Positions 16,587-24,527 of a stretch of DNA of 33,772 bases are shown here, in pieces; the stretch's first letter is position 1, and each line of letters opens with the position of its first letter. This DNA is from Bacteroidales bacterium (lineage in GTDB: Bacteria; Bacteroidota; Bacteroidia; Bacteroidales; Dysgonomonadaceae). Both the position numbers and the translations under genes were made by a program. The stretch is from contig JAAYFR010000099.1 in the NCBI GenBank assembly GCA_012728155.1, positions 1-33,772 on the forward strand, read 5' to 3'. The notes under the pieces are model-generated. The model was not told the DNA's origin. It did not search any database and worked only from the letters and a program-made list of their open reading frames with translations.

Positions 16587-18434
16587 TCATGATTCCACTT
16601 TCCCACTTTTCCTCAGCTTACCCTCCATCTCTTCGATGGCTTTCATTGTGTCGTTATAGATTTGGCCCATCTCTGCATTGGATTCGGCAGGAGCGTACCG
16701 CGCGAATTCACAACTATCTAAAATCTCCATAAATTGATTTGCCAGCGATTCACTGACTCCTTTTTTCGATAGCTCTGCTTCAATATTATTTTTTGAAAGT
16801 CGTGCCAACGGTATCGAGAGCTTATCGCTGAAATATCCCCATATTGCGCGGAGTACCTCTTCATAGAAGTGCTCTTTATCTTCTTCTTTGAGATAGTTGT
16901 TGGCCGTTTTCAGTCGCTTGATGGCCATTTTATTTGCTTTTCGGTTACGCATCAACGCCACATTGGCATTCTCACGCGCCTGTTTCCGGTTAATCAGGAA
17001 TAGCAGGATGAGTGCCAGTAGAGGAATCAAATACCATAACCAGTAGCTCACTGAACCGACAAAGAAGGATGTGGCGGAGAGATAGGATGGCTCCTCTATT
17101 TTCAGGAAGCGTATATCCTGCTCCACCTTCACATCTTGGCGGTTCACAAAAGTGCCGGTCGTACCACTTCCCTGTTCCCCTTTCTCGATCTGTAGATGCT
17201 GTTCGGCCATGGTGAGTGTCTCGTAGCTGTTCTTGGCCGGGTCGAAATAGGTGAATTCTACGGCAGGGATGGTATAGGTACCTTCATAGCGGGGGATAGC
17301 CATGTACTCTATCTTCCTGATTCCGGTCAATCCGTTAGTCGTCACATTCAATGAGTTGGTCACTGTGGGGTCATACGTCTCGAAATTGTTGGGAAATTCT
17401 ATTTCCGGGTTACGGATCAGTTTCATATTTCCTGTTCCTGATACCTCCAATGTGATGGTGATCGCCTCATTGGCCTTTACTGTCGTAGCGTTGATTCCCG
17501 ATTTCAAATTGAACAGACCTACCGCGTTGGCATAGCTGGGGGGTCTATTTGCCGGGAGGGGTTTCACGTTGATTGACAAAGGGTTGGTGACCAGATTTTT
17601 TTTCACATCCACCATCACCTCTTGTGTTCCGAAGAAGGTAGAGACTCTTCTTCCTGAAGGAACAGAGAAGACCATCTCCAGGCTTCCCCGGGGGATGGAT
17701 ATTTGTCCCGACCGTTGTGGGAACAAGAGTGTTTTGCGCAGATCGGCGGTATAATAATTTCTTCCGTTATAGCGTTCCATCTGCAATTGTTGATTTGCAG
17801 GGAGATTGATCTCTTCCACCATAAACCCTTCGAATTCGGGGAACTGTATCTTTCCGAAATTGACCACGTTCAGTGTGGTATAGAGCCTGAAAGTAACCGT
17901 AAATCCCTCCTGTTCATACGGGGCATTTTTGGAGACAATGGCCCGGATAAAGGCATCTTCTGTTGAGACGGTAGCGTTGCCGGTAGCGGCTGAACGCTCT
18001 TCATTGCGTTGTCCACCTGGTGCTGCTTCTTGTGGTGGTGTCTCGTCGGGGGGGAGTACTTTTATTTGTAGGGAGTTCGATTCATAATTACTTCCGTTTA
18101 CCTTGATGGAGGCGGCGGGAATAGTGAATGTGCCCGTTTTTTTTGCTTCCAGGATATAGGTATAGGTGACGGAATTTTCGGAGGTAGTTTTTCCGTTCAC
18201 TGTCCGTTGGCTGAAGCTGGTGGATATGCTGGGGCCGAACAATATGTTGAAATCGGAAATTTCGGGAAGGCGGATATCTTTTCCCTCCTGGTTGAGGAGA
18301 TAGCTTAGCCGGAACTGCTCCCCTTCCACCACCGTTGCCGGGGCGGAAGCTTTAAATGTCACTTGCGCAGATAGCTGGTCGACGCCTGTCAGTAACAGCG
18401 CAAGAAAAAGAATATGTATATATATTTGTCTCAT
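16587..18434 (-). CDS. batD: BatD: oxygen tolerance protein
   Basis: A 615-residue protein with a signal peptide (cleaved near LSAQ) and a long extracytoplasmic region of repeated beta-sandwich units. Examples are VTFKASAPATVVEGEQFRLS, KKTGTFTIPAASIKVNG and the mid-protein GIRKIEYMAIPRYEGTYTIPA. Near residue 470 a single membrane segment (WLWYLIPLLALILLFLI) leads to a cytoplasmic helical tail of about 130 residues. It probably supports the VWA proteins BatA/BatB. The frame has a TTG at 18446 overlapping batC, but ATG 18434 leaves a 5-base gap and directly starts the signal peptide. Confidence 0.9.
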   Translation of the reverse strand: MRQIYIHILFLALLLTGVDQLSAQVTFKASAPATVVEGEQFRLSYLLNQEGKDIRLPEISDFNILFGPSISTSFSQRTVNGKTTSENSVTYTYILEAKKTGTFTIPAASIKVNGSNYESNSLQIKVLPPDETPPQEAAPGGQRNEERSAATGNATVSTEDAFIRAIVSKNAPYEQEGFTVTFRLYTTLNVVNFGKIQFPEFEGFMVEEINLPANQQLQMERYNGRNYYTADLRKTLLFPQRSGQISIPRGSLEMVFSVPSGRRVSTFFGTQEVMVDVKKNLVTNPLSINVKPLPANRPPSYANAVGLFNLKSGINATTVKANEAITITLEVSGTGNMKLIRNPEIEFPNNFETYDPTVTNSLNVTTNGLTGIRKIEYMAIPRYEGTYTIPAVEFTYFDPAKNSYETLTMAEQHLQIEKGEQGSGTTGTFVNRQDVKVEQDIRFLKIEEPSYLSATSFFVGSVSYWLWYLIPLLALILLFLINRKQARENANVALMRNRKANKMAIKRLKTANNYLKEEDKEHFYEEVLRAIWGYFSDKLSIPLARLSKNNIEAELSKKGVSESLANQFMEILDSCEFARYAPAESNAEMGQIYNDTMKAIEEMEGKLRKSGKVES

Positions 18435-18439
18435 ATAAG

Positions 18440-19174
18440 TTACCAATTCTTATTATTCCTTCTGTTATTCTCTGCCTGTTCTTCCCTCTCTTTGGCCTTG
18501 ATCTGTTGTACTTTCTCCTGGGTCTCTTTTTCATCCTGTTCTATCGCCTGCAGTAGTTGTCGGGCATTGTCGCGTGACATCTGTTCCGGCTGGTCGGGTT
18601 GTTCCGCTCGTTTCTCCTGATTCTGGTCATTCTGCTGCGGTTGCTGTTCCTGTTGTTGCTCCTGATCTTGTTGTTGTTCCTGCTGGTCGTCTTGCTGATC
18701 ATCGTCTCCTCCGCCCTGTTCCTCTTCATCCTGGATCATCTTCTGTACCACCGCCAGGTTGTATCGCGCCTCATCATCCTGGGGATTCAACCGCAACGCC
18801 ATCTTATAAGCCTCCATCGAACCCTGCAACTCTTTCTTCTGGAGTATCGTATTTCCTGTGTTGTGCCAGGCGGCAGAGGCTGCTGTCGGATTTTCCTGCT
18901 CTAATGTGGTACAATGGTTGTACATCTCTATTGCCTGATCCCACTCTTTTTGTCGATAGAGGGCATTTCCCAAATTAAAGTTTGCCTCTTTGGATGCAGC
19001 ATTTCTCTCCACCGCATTCTGATAAGATTTGGCCGCATCGGAAAATTTCTCTTGTCGGTACTCCTTGTTCCCTTTACGGATATTCTTCCGGACCTCTTTT
19101 TGTGCGGAGAGCGCTGTGGGTAGCATCATCCCCATTAGAAAAAACAGAATATATTTTATAAAAACCTTATTCAT
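18440..19174 (-). CDS. batC: BatC: TPR protein with Gln/Glu-rich region
   Basis: A 244-residue protein with a signal peptide (to about LSAQ) and roughly three TPR repeats (residues 27-142), including NFNLGNALYRQKEWDQAIEMY and AWHNTGNTILQKKELQGSMEAY. A low-complexity Gln/Glu/Asp stretch (about 150-198) and a charged helical tail follow. TPRs imply a scaffolding role for the Bat complex at the membrane. The repetitive codons of the low-complexity part produce a long Leu-rich reading frame on the opposite strand that should not be annotated. Confidence 0.88.
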   Translation of the reverse strand: MNKVFIKYILFFLMGMMLPTALSAQKEVRKNIRKGNKEYRQEKFSDAAKSYQNAVERNAASKEANFNLGNALYRQKEWDQAIEMYNHCTTLEQENPTAASAAWHNTGNTILQKKELQGSMEAYKMALRLNPQDDEARYNLAVVQKMIQDEEEQGGGDDDQQDDQQEQQQDQEQQQEQQPQQNDQNQEKRAEQPDQPEQMSRDNARQLLQAIEQDEKETQEKVQQIKAKEREEQAENNRRNNKNW

Positions 19175-19247
19175 TGATCAATCCTTTGTAAAAACTGGCA
19201 ATTACCATACAATTAAAAACGTGATTCAATCAGAGTATATCAGCACA

Positions 19248-20270
19248 TCATTTGAACACCCTCACATTCCGGAAGAGCGGATTTTTCTTGTCATAAAGCA
19301 ATATCTCCACCACAAGTATCGTCAGTATTATCCAGGCGAGCATTGAGAATTTCTCATCATACTCCGAATAGGTAAGAGTGGTGGTCTTGCCTGTTTCCAA
19401 CTCATCGAGTTGTGTTTCCAATGCCCGGATAGCACTGTTTGAGTTGTCTGCCCGGATATAAAACCCTCCCCCACTTTGTGCGATCTCCATCGCCATCTGT
19501 TCATTGAGTCGGGAGACCACCACATTGCCTTCGGAGTCGGTCATGAAATTGCTTCCATACTCAGTGGAACGTATGGGTGAACCGTCGGGTGAGCCAATCC
19601 CGATCAGGTTGATCATCACACCTGCTTTTGCTGCTTCTGCGGCAATATTGACTGTGTTTTCACCATGATCTTCACCATCGGTAATGATCACCATCGCTTT
19701 ACTTATCTCCTGGTCAGCCGATAAGCAGCTCATTCCCAGGCTAATTGCTTGTCCAATTGCCGTTCCTTGTATCGGCACAAGACTCGGATCGATGGTGTTG
19801 AGGAAGATTTTTGCCGACTGGGTATCAGATGTCAGCGGCATCTGTACATAGGCCTCTCCCGCGAAAACGATCAGTGCCACCTTGTCATTCTTGCGCAGGT
19901 CGATCAGCCGCGACAATATCTGTTTGGCACGTGCCAGCCGGTTGGGTGATGCATCTTCGGCCAGCATTGAGTTAGAGACGTCGATGGCAATGACCAATTC
20001 GATTCCCTCTTTCTCCACCGTCTCCACCTTCGTGCCGAATTGTGGTCGGGCGATCATAAATATACCGGCACACAATGCTGCAAAGATAAGCCAAAATTTC
20101 AAATAGGAACGCTTTAGGGAGAGTTCGGGCATCATCATTTTAAGGGTGGCGAGATTACCCAGTTTCTGGACATCCTTGCGTTTTCTGATATTCAGAAAGA
20201 TGTATATTGCCAGCAACAGGGGCATGGCGAAAAATAGCCACAAATATTCCGGATTTCCGAATCTAAACAT
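19248..20270 (-). CDS. batB: BatB: von Willebrand factor A domain membrane protein
   Basis: A 340-residue protein with two N-terminal membrane segments (about residues 8-26 and 58-74), a VWA domain and a C-terminal membrane segment (FSMLAWIILTILVVEILLY). The metal-ion-dependent adhesion site is complete: D97-V-S99-N-S101, a Thr in PLTSDT, and ITDGEDHG. Metal-dependent protein binding is therefore expected, with the VWA domain outside the cytoplasm. The MIDAS residues have the same numbering as in BatA, consistent with duplication. Sixteen bases separate it from batA. Confidence 0.92.
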   Translation of the reverse strand: MFRFGNPEYLWLFFAMPLLLAIYIFLNIRKRKDVQKLGNLATLKMMMPELSLKRSYLKFWLIFAALCAGIFMIARPQFGTKVETVEKEGIELVIAIDVSNSMLAEDASPNRLARAKQILSRLIDLRKNDKVALIVFAGEAYVQMPLTSDTQSAKIFLNTIDPSLVPIQGTAIGQAISLGMSCLSADQEISKAMVIITDGEDHGENTVNIAAEAAKAGVMINLIGIGSPDGSPIRSTEYGSNFMTDSEGNVVVSRLNEQMAMEIAQSGGGFYIRADNSNSAIRALETQLDELETGKTTTLTYSEYDEKFSMLAWIILTILVVEILLYDKKNPLFRNVRVFK

Positions 20271-20286
20271 ATCTATCCTACATTTA

Positions 20287-21276
20287 TCAAGGGACGCTCC
20301 TCAACCACGTCCTTCGTAATAATAACTCCAACAATATCAATCCCAGCGCAGTCAGTGCAAAGGGAAGGAACAGCTCTTTATGGCGCGTTACATTCTGTAC
20401 GCTGATGAGGTATTTCTCCATCTCGTCGATCTCGTCATACACCTGTCGAAGCCCTTCGGTATCTTGGGCACGGAAGTATTGTCCTCCGGTCATTGCGGCG
20501 ATTTCGGTGAGTGTTTTCTCATCGATATCCACCGGCATATTTTGCATTCTGATACCATAAGGAGTATTCACCGGGGTAGGGGCCATCCCTTTGGTGCCTG
20601 CTCCCACCGTATAGACCCGGATACCATAAGAGCGTGCCAGGTCGGCAGCAGTAAGGGGAGCGATCTGCCCGCTGTTATTGGTTCCATCGGTGAGCAGGAT
20701 CACTATGCGCGATTCCGATTCACTCTCTTTCAGCCGGTTTACCGAGGTAGCCAGTCCCAGTCCGATGGCCGTTCCATCTTCAATCATGCCAAATTCGATC
20801 TCATTGAGCAAGTTCAACAATATCTTATGATCGGTAGTGAGTGGACACTGCGTGAAACTTTCGCCCGCAAAGATCACCAATCCGATATTGTCGTTGGGGC
20901 GGTCGGTAATAAACTCCGACGCCACCTTCTTGGCCGCTTGTAGTCGATCGGGCTGCAGGTCCTGTGCCAGCATGGAACCCGACACGTCGAGTGCCAGCAC
21001 GATATCGATCCCTTGTGTTTCTGTCTCTTCCCAGCTGTTTACCGACTGTGGACGGGCAATTACAATAATGATTAATCCAATAGCGATTATTCTGAGTGCG
21101 AATGGGAGATGCCGAAAATAGACCCTAAAGCCAGGTTTCATCCCTTTAAAAGCGCTCGTTGAGGCGAGCTTGAACGAAGCTTGCGTCTTCGACAAGCGCA
21201 GCACATACCACACGATCAGCGGGATAATGAGCAGCAACAGATATAGGTATTTAGGATGTAAAAATTCCATCGTCAT
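20287..21276 (-). CDS. batA: BatA: von Willebrand factor A domain membrane protein
   Basis: A 329-residue paralogue of BatB. It has N-terminal membrane segments (residues 11-26, 60-74), a VWA domain with an intact MIDAS (D97-V-S99-G-S101, PLTTDH, LLTDGTNNSG) and a C-terminal membrane segment near LPFALTALGLILLELLL. The ATG at 21276 overlaps the stop of the upstream gene by four bases (ATGA), implying translational coupling. ATG 21270 is an alternative. In Bacteroides, bat genes were named for aerotolerance. The molecular mechanism remains open. Confidence 0.92.
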   Translation of the reverse strand: MTMEFLHPKYLYLLLLIIPLIVWYVLRLSKTQASFKLASTSAFKGMKPGFRVYFRHLPFALRIIAIGLIIIVIARPQSVNSWEETETQGIDIVLALDVSGSMLAQDLQPDRLQAAKKVASEFITDRPNDNIGLVIFAGESFTQCPLTTDHKILLNLLNEIEFGMIEDGTAIGLGLATSVNRLKESESESRIVILLTDGTNNSGQIAPLTAADLARSYGIRVYTVGAGTKGMAPTPVNTPYGIRMQNMPVDIDEKTLTEIAAMTGGQYFRAQDTEGLRQVYDEIDEMEKYLISVQNVTRHKELFLPFALTALGLILLELLLRRTWLRSVP

Positions 21277-22361
21277 TTACTTTTTTCAATATTACTCTCC
21301 TCGTCTCTTCGTTCTCCAGTCTCCTTGCTCTCCCGTTCCGTTTCAGTCTTCTCTTCTTTCACGACAGGATCAGGCTCCCGGGTCTGGTTGACAAAGAAAT
21401 AGGAATTTACCAGACTCAGATCATTTTCATCGGGGTAGGGTTTGTACTTTGCAAATTTCACCAAATCGGAAGTCGACAGGATCTGTTTCAGGTTTTCATA
21501 TACCGACTCTACTTCGGTTATTTTTCGGATCTCATTCAGTATCTCGCCAGAGGTCATCTCCATCGCATTGATTCCTTCTCGTTCAAAGATATAGGTGCGC
21601 AGGATATCTGTGAGTTTGCTATAGAATTCTTTCTCCCTGCCTTGCAGCCATATTTTCTCTGCTTTGAGTTTGTCCAGCTCACTAATTGCACGCACATGTG
21701 CTGGCAACACTTGCGGCGGTGCAAAAAAATAGCCTTTCTTCTTTTTATTCAATACAAGGTAGATAATATAACCAATCGCTCCGATGATCAGTATCACTCC
21801 CAATAAAATCCAGAGTATCCACAAGTAGTCGCTCCATACGAAGGGGGCTTTTTGCACCGGTTTGATGTCGTAAAGTTGCAATTGCCTGAAATCGATAGAG
21901 TCGGTCTCCCCTTTCTGGATCTTTTCCAGGTAAGCCAATGTGGAATCGGAGAGTTCCGGTGAGGTGACCTTTAACCCGAATGAGTTGGAATAGATGGTAT
22001 CTGTTCCGTCGAAAAAAGGGATATAGGGTATATGGTAAAGGGTAGAATCGAACGAAGTGATTAGATAGTTGAAATTGAGGGTCATCACATTGTTTTCGAT
22101 AAGGGTATCGGGGGGTAGCATGGCAATCACTTCGATACCGGGCACAATCTCTTTTTCATATACCGGAAAATGAATAATCCTCTCTTTGGGTGTAATCACT
22201 TTGAGGTTGATGAGCGCCTGTTCACCGATCAATATTTCAGTAGGCTGTACGGTTGCCTGCACGGAAGTTTTTTGTGCGGCAAGGGGAGTAACGACGAATA
22301 AAAGGCAAAGCACCACTGAGGCCGCCCAAATTGAGATGATATGTTGTTTTTTTCGTTTCAA
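21273..22361 (-). CDS. Bat-cluster membrane protein with DUF4381-like tail
   Basis: A 362-residue protein with a signal peptide (to about TPLAAQ) and a BatD-like extracytoplasmic beta domain (SVQATVQPTEILIGEQALINLKV). One membrane segment (LWILWILLGVILIIGAIGYIIYLVL, about 180-205) leads to a cytoplasmic helical part resembling DUF4381 (LDKLKAEKIWLQGREKEFYSKLTDILRTYI). The charged C terminus is repetitive (KEEKTETERESKETGERRDEES). The start appears to be TTG at 22361, as no ATG precedes the signal peptide. It lies between the DUF58 gene and batA, so it is probably a component of the same complex. Confidence 0.75.
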   Translation of the reverse strand: MKRKKQHIISIWAASVVLCLLFVVTPLAAQKTSVQATVQPTEILIGEQALINLKVITPKERIIHFPVYEKEIVPGIEVIAMLPPDTLIENNVMTLNFNYLITSFDSTLYHIPYIPFFDGTDTIYSNSFGLKVTSPELSDSTLAYLEKIQKGETDSIDFRQLQLYDIKPVQKAPFVWSDYLWILWILLGVILIIGAIGYIIYLVLNKKKKGYFFAPPQVLPAHVRAISELDKLKAEKIWLQGREKEFYSKLTDILRTYIFEREGINAMEMTSGEILNEIRKITEVESVYENLKQILSTSDLVKFAKYKPYPDENDLSLVNSYFFVNQTREPDPVVKEEKTETERESKETGERRDEESNIEKSK

Positions 22362-22363
22362 AG

Positions 22364-23233
22364 TTACTTTCTCTGTTTAAATAGTTGTAGTAACAATTTC
22401 ACATAATCGCTTTCGGTGGAGACCGACACGCTATCCACGCCGCTCTGTCGGAAGGTATTGTCCATCGATATCTGCAGGTCGTTCCACCACGAGCGGTAGC
22501 GATCCCTCACCTTTTTGGAAGAGGTGTTGATCCATTGTTCTCCTCCCGTTTCGGGATCTTTCACTTTCATCAATCCTACCGGTTGTAATTCAGTGCTCAG
22601 CTTGTCATACACCTGAATAGCTGCCACATCATGCTTCTTTGCTGCAATCCGGAGTGCTTGTTTATAATCGCCAGCATCGATAAAATCGGATATCAGGAAG
22701 GCGGTGCACCGTTTTTTGATGGCGTTGGTCATGTAACGGAGGGTCTCATTCAGATCGGTACCGTTACCTTCAGGTTGAAATCCAAGTATTTCCCTGATAA
22801 TGTATAGGATATGTTTTCTTCCTTTTTTGGGAGGGATAAATTTCTCCACCTTATCGGTAAAGAAGATCACGCCGATTTTATCGTTGTTCTGGATTGCGGA
22901 GAATGCCAGTGTAGCGGCGATTTCTGCAACGATATCTCTTTTCAGCAAGGTGTGGGAGCCAAAACCGAGGCTTTCCGACACATCGATCAGCAGCATTACG
23001 GTCAGCTCACGCTCCTCTTCAAATATTTTGATATAGGGTCGGTTGTAACGCGCGGTCACATTCCAGTCGATATCGCGCATATCGTCTCCATACTGATACT
23101 CCCGAACCTCAGAGAAGGCCATACCTCGCCCTTTGAACGCAGAGTGGTACTCCCCGGCGAAGATATTTCGCGAAAGGCCCCGCGCCTTGATCTCTATATG
23201 TCGTACTTTTTTAAGTAGGTCGGTCGTCTCCAT
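22364..23233 (-). CDS. DUF58 domain protein of the MoxR/Bat cluster
   Basis: A 289-residue protein carrying the DUF58 core, including RDIDWNVTARYNRPYIKIFEE. It has a degenerate VWA-like region (LLIDVSESLGFG, where the DxSxS metal motif is kept). No membrane segment is evident, so it is probably cytoplasmic or peripheral. DUF58 genes next to moxR and VWA genes are a standard association, and they are thought to be clients or adaptors of the MoxR ATPase. It lies 20 bases downstream of moxR and two bases upstream of the next gene. Confidence 0.88.
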   Translation of the reverse strand: METTDLLKKVRHIEIKARGLSRNIFAGEYHSAFKGRGMAFSEVREYQYGDDMRDIDWNVTARYNRPYIKIFEEERELTVMLLIDVSESLGFGSHTLLKRDIVAEIAATLAFSAIQNNDKIGVIFFTDKVEKFIPPKKGRKHILYIIREILGFQPEGNGTDLNETLRYMTNAIKKRCTAFLISDFIDAGDYKQALRIAAKKHDVAAIQVYDKLSTELQPVGLMKVKDPETGGEQWINTSSKKVRDRYRSWWNDLQISMDNTFRQSGVDSVSVSTESDYVKLLLQLFKQRK

Positions 23234-23253
23234 CTCTCTTCTCCCTTTACTCC

Positions 23254-24249
23254 TTAGGGTACCTCTACCCTGTTCAGAATTTCGCTGACGATCTCTTCGG
23301 AAGTCATATTATTGGCTTCCGCCTCGTAGGTAAGGCCGATGCGATGGCGCATTACGTCGTGGCATACGGCACGGATATCTTCAGGGATCACATAACCGCG
23401 GCGCTTGATAAATGCGAAAGCGCGGGCAGCTAGCGCCAGGTTGATGGAAGCACGGGGTGATGCCCCGAAGCCGATCATCTCTTTCAGGTTTGCCATACCG
23501 AACTGGTCGGGGAAACGGGATGCAAATACGATATCCACAATATATTTACTGATTTTCTCATAGATATATACCTCTCTTACCACTTTACGAGCCTCCAGGA
23601 TCGCCTCCTTAGAGATAACGGCTTTGTCGATGGTTGCAGGTTCGAAGATATTCTGACGGATGATCTGTTTCTCCTCCTCTTTGGAGGGATAGGAGATGAT
23701 CACCTTCAGCATGAAACGGTCTACCTGCGCTTCCGGCAGCGGGTAGGTACCCTCCTGCTCGATAGGATTCTGTGTTGCCATCACCAGGAAAGGGTTGGGC
23801 AATGGATAAGTTTGCTCGCCGATGGTTACGTGACGCTCTTGCATCGCTTCGAGCAGTGCACTCTGCACTTTGGCGGGTGCCCGGTTGATCTCATCGGCCA
23901 GCACGAAATTGGCAAAGATGGGACCGTGCTTTACGAGAAACTCCTCATTTCGCTGGCTGTAGATCATGGTTCCAATCACGTCGGCCGGCAGCAGATCGGG
24001 GGTAAACTGGATACGGCTGTAATCGGCATCGATCAGTTGGGCCAGCGTTTTAATGGCCAGGGTCTTTGCCAAGCCGGGTACCCCTTCCAGCAGGATGTGC
24101 CCGTCGGACAATAATCCAATCAGCAGCGATTCCACTAAGTGTTTCTGTCCCACGATCACCTGATTCATCCCGGTAACGAGTGTTTGGACAAAGCCGCTCT
24201 TCTGTTCTATTCTCTCATTTAACTCCTTAATATCGACAACTTGGCTCAT
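23254..24249 (-). CDS. moxR: MoxR-family AAA+ ATPase
   Basis: A 331-residue AAA+ ATPase. Walker A is GVPGLAKT (residues 56-63) and Walker B is FVLADE (115-120), followed by INRAPAKVQSALLEAMQE, the highly conserved MoxR sequence. The sensor region MATQNPIEQEGTYPLPEAQVDRF is also present. MoxR proteins act as chaperone-like remodelling factors for neighbouring VWA-domain proteins. Here it heads the eight-gene Bat cluster and is preceded by its own promoter box, suggesting the whole cluster is one transcript. Confidence 0.95.
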   Translation of the reverse strand: MSQVVDIKELNERIEQKSGFVQTLVTGMNQVIVGQKHLVESLLIGLLSDGHILLEGVPGLAKTLAIKTLAQLIDADYSRIQFTPDLLPADVIGTMIYSQRNEEFLVKHGPIFANFVLADEINRAPAKVQSALLEAMQERHVTIGEQTYPLPNPFLVMATQNPIEQEGTYPLPEAQVDRFMLKVIISYPSKEEEKQIIRQNIFEPATIDKAVISKEAILEARKVVREVYIYEKISKYIVDIVFASRFPDQFGMANLKEMIGFGASPRASINLALAARAFAFIKRRGYVIPEDIRAVCHDVMRHRIGLTYEAEANNMTSEEIVSEILNRVEVP

Positions 24250-24288
24250 ATTTTTTTATTTATTGAAGTATTTATCTTTTTCGACTTA

Positions 24289-24296
24289 CAAAATTA
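24289..24296 (-). promoter_or_regulatory. -7 box for the moxR-bat cluster
   Basis: Minus strand TAATTTTG matches TAnnTTTG about 40 bases before the moxR ATG. The expected -33 position carries only a weak TGTG. It is the only candidate promoter seen for the cluster. Confidence 0.45.
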
Positions 24297-24443
24297 GAAA
24301 TGTTAAAGAGGTTTTGCACAGATTAGGGGTTAAAAATGTTTAAGTCTGTAGGATGACCCCCTTTCGAAATGATGGAAAAAAAATTGTTGCCTCAAGTATC
24401 GATGAAATGGCAGGCAGTTGGCGGGATTAAATTATCACTTCCT

Positions 24444-24482
24444 CCCGATAAATCGGGGCAAGTTGTCCCGACAAATCAGGAT
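24444..24482. repeat. GC-rich overlapping palindromes, copy 1
   Basis: CCCGATAAATCGGG (24444-24457) is a perfect inverted repeat. It overlaps a second near-palindrome, CGGGGCAAGTTGTCCCG, which leads into a third imperfect one (TCCCGACAAATCAGGA). A related element occurs after lptG. It lies just upstream of the tgt promoter and could be a small dispersed element or a terminator for upstream antisense transcription. Confidence 0.5.
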
Positions 24483-24490
24483 TAATTTCC

Positions 24491-24498
24491 TATCTTTG
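24491..24498 (+). promoter_or_regulatory. -7 box for tgt
   Basis: TATCTTTG is a full match to TAnnTTTG and lies 29 bases before the TTG start of tgt, giving a short 5' UTR. A TTG at 24463 is somewhat too far upstream (25-base spacer) to be a confident -33 element. The remaining 24250-24440 stretch holds only the moxR promoter and nothing else I can identify. Confidence 0.55.
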
Positions 24499-24527
24499 CC
24501 CCCTAAACTCAGTCAGCTCAGATTATA

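Noticed and set aside
18599-18904. Leu/Val-rich open frame on the plus strand that looks like a membrane protein
   Set aside because: It is the reverse complement of the Gln/Glu-rich low-complexity codons of batC. The batC frame has TPR repeats and operon context, so the plus-strand frame is a shadow.
24250-24527. Possible queuosine-related riboswitch before tgt
   Set aside because: The tgt promoter box leaves only about 23 bases of 5' UTR, too short for a preQ1 aptamer. The palindromes lie upstream of the box.
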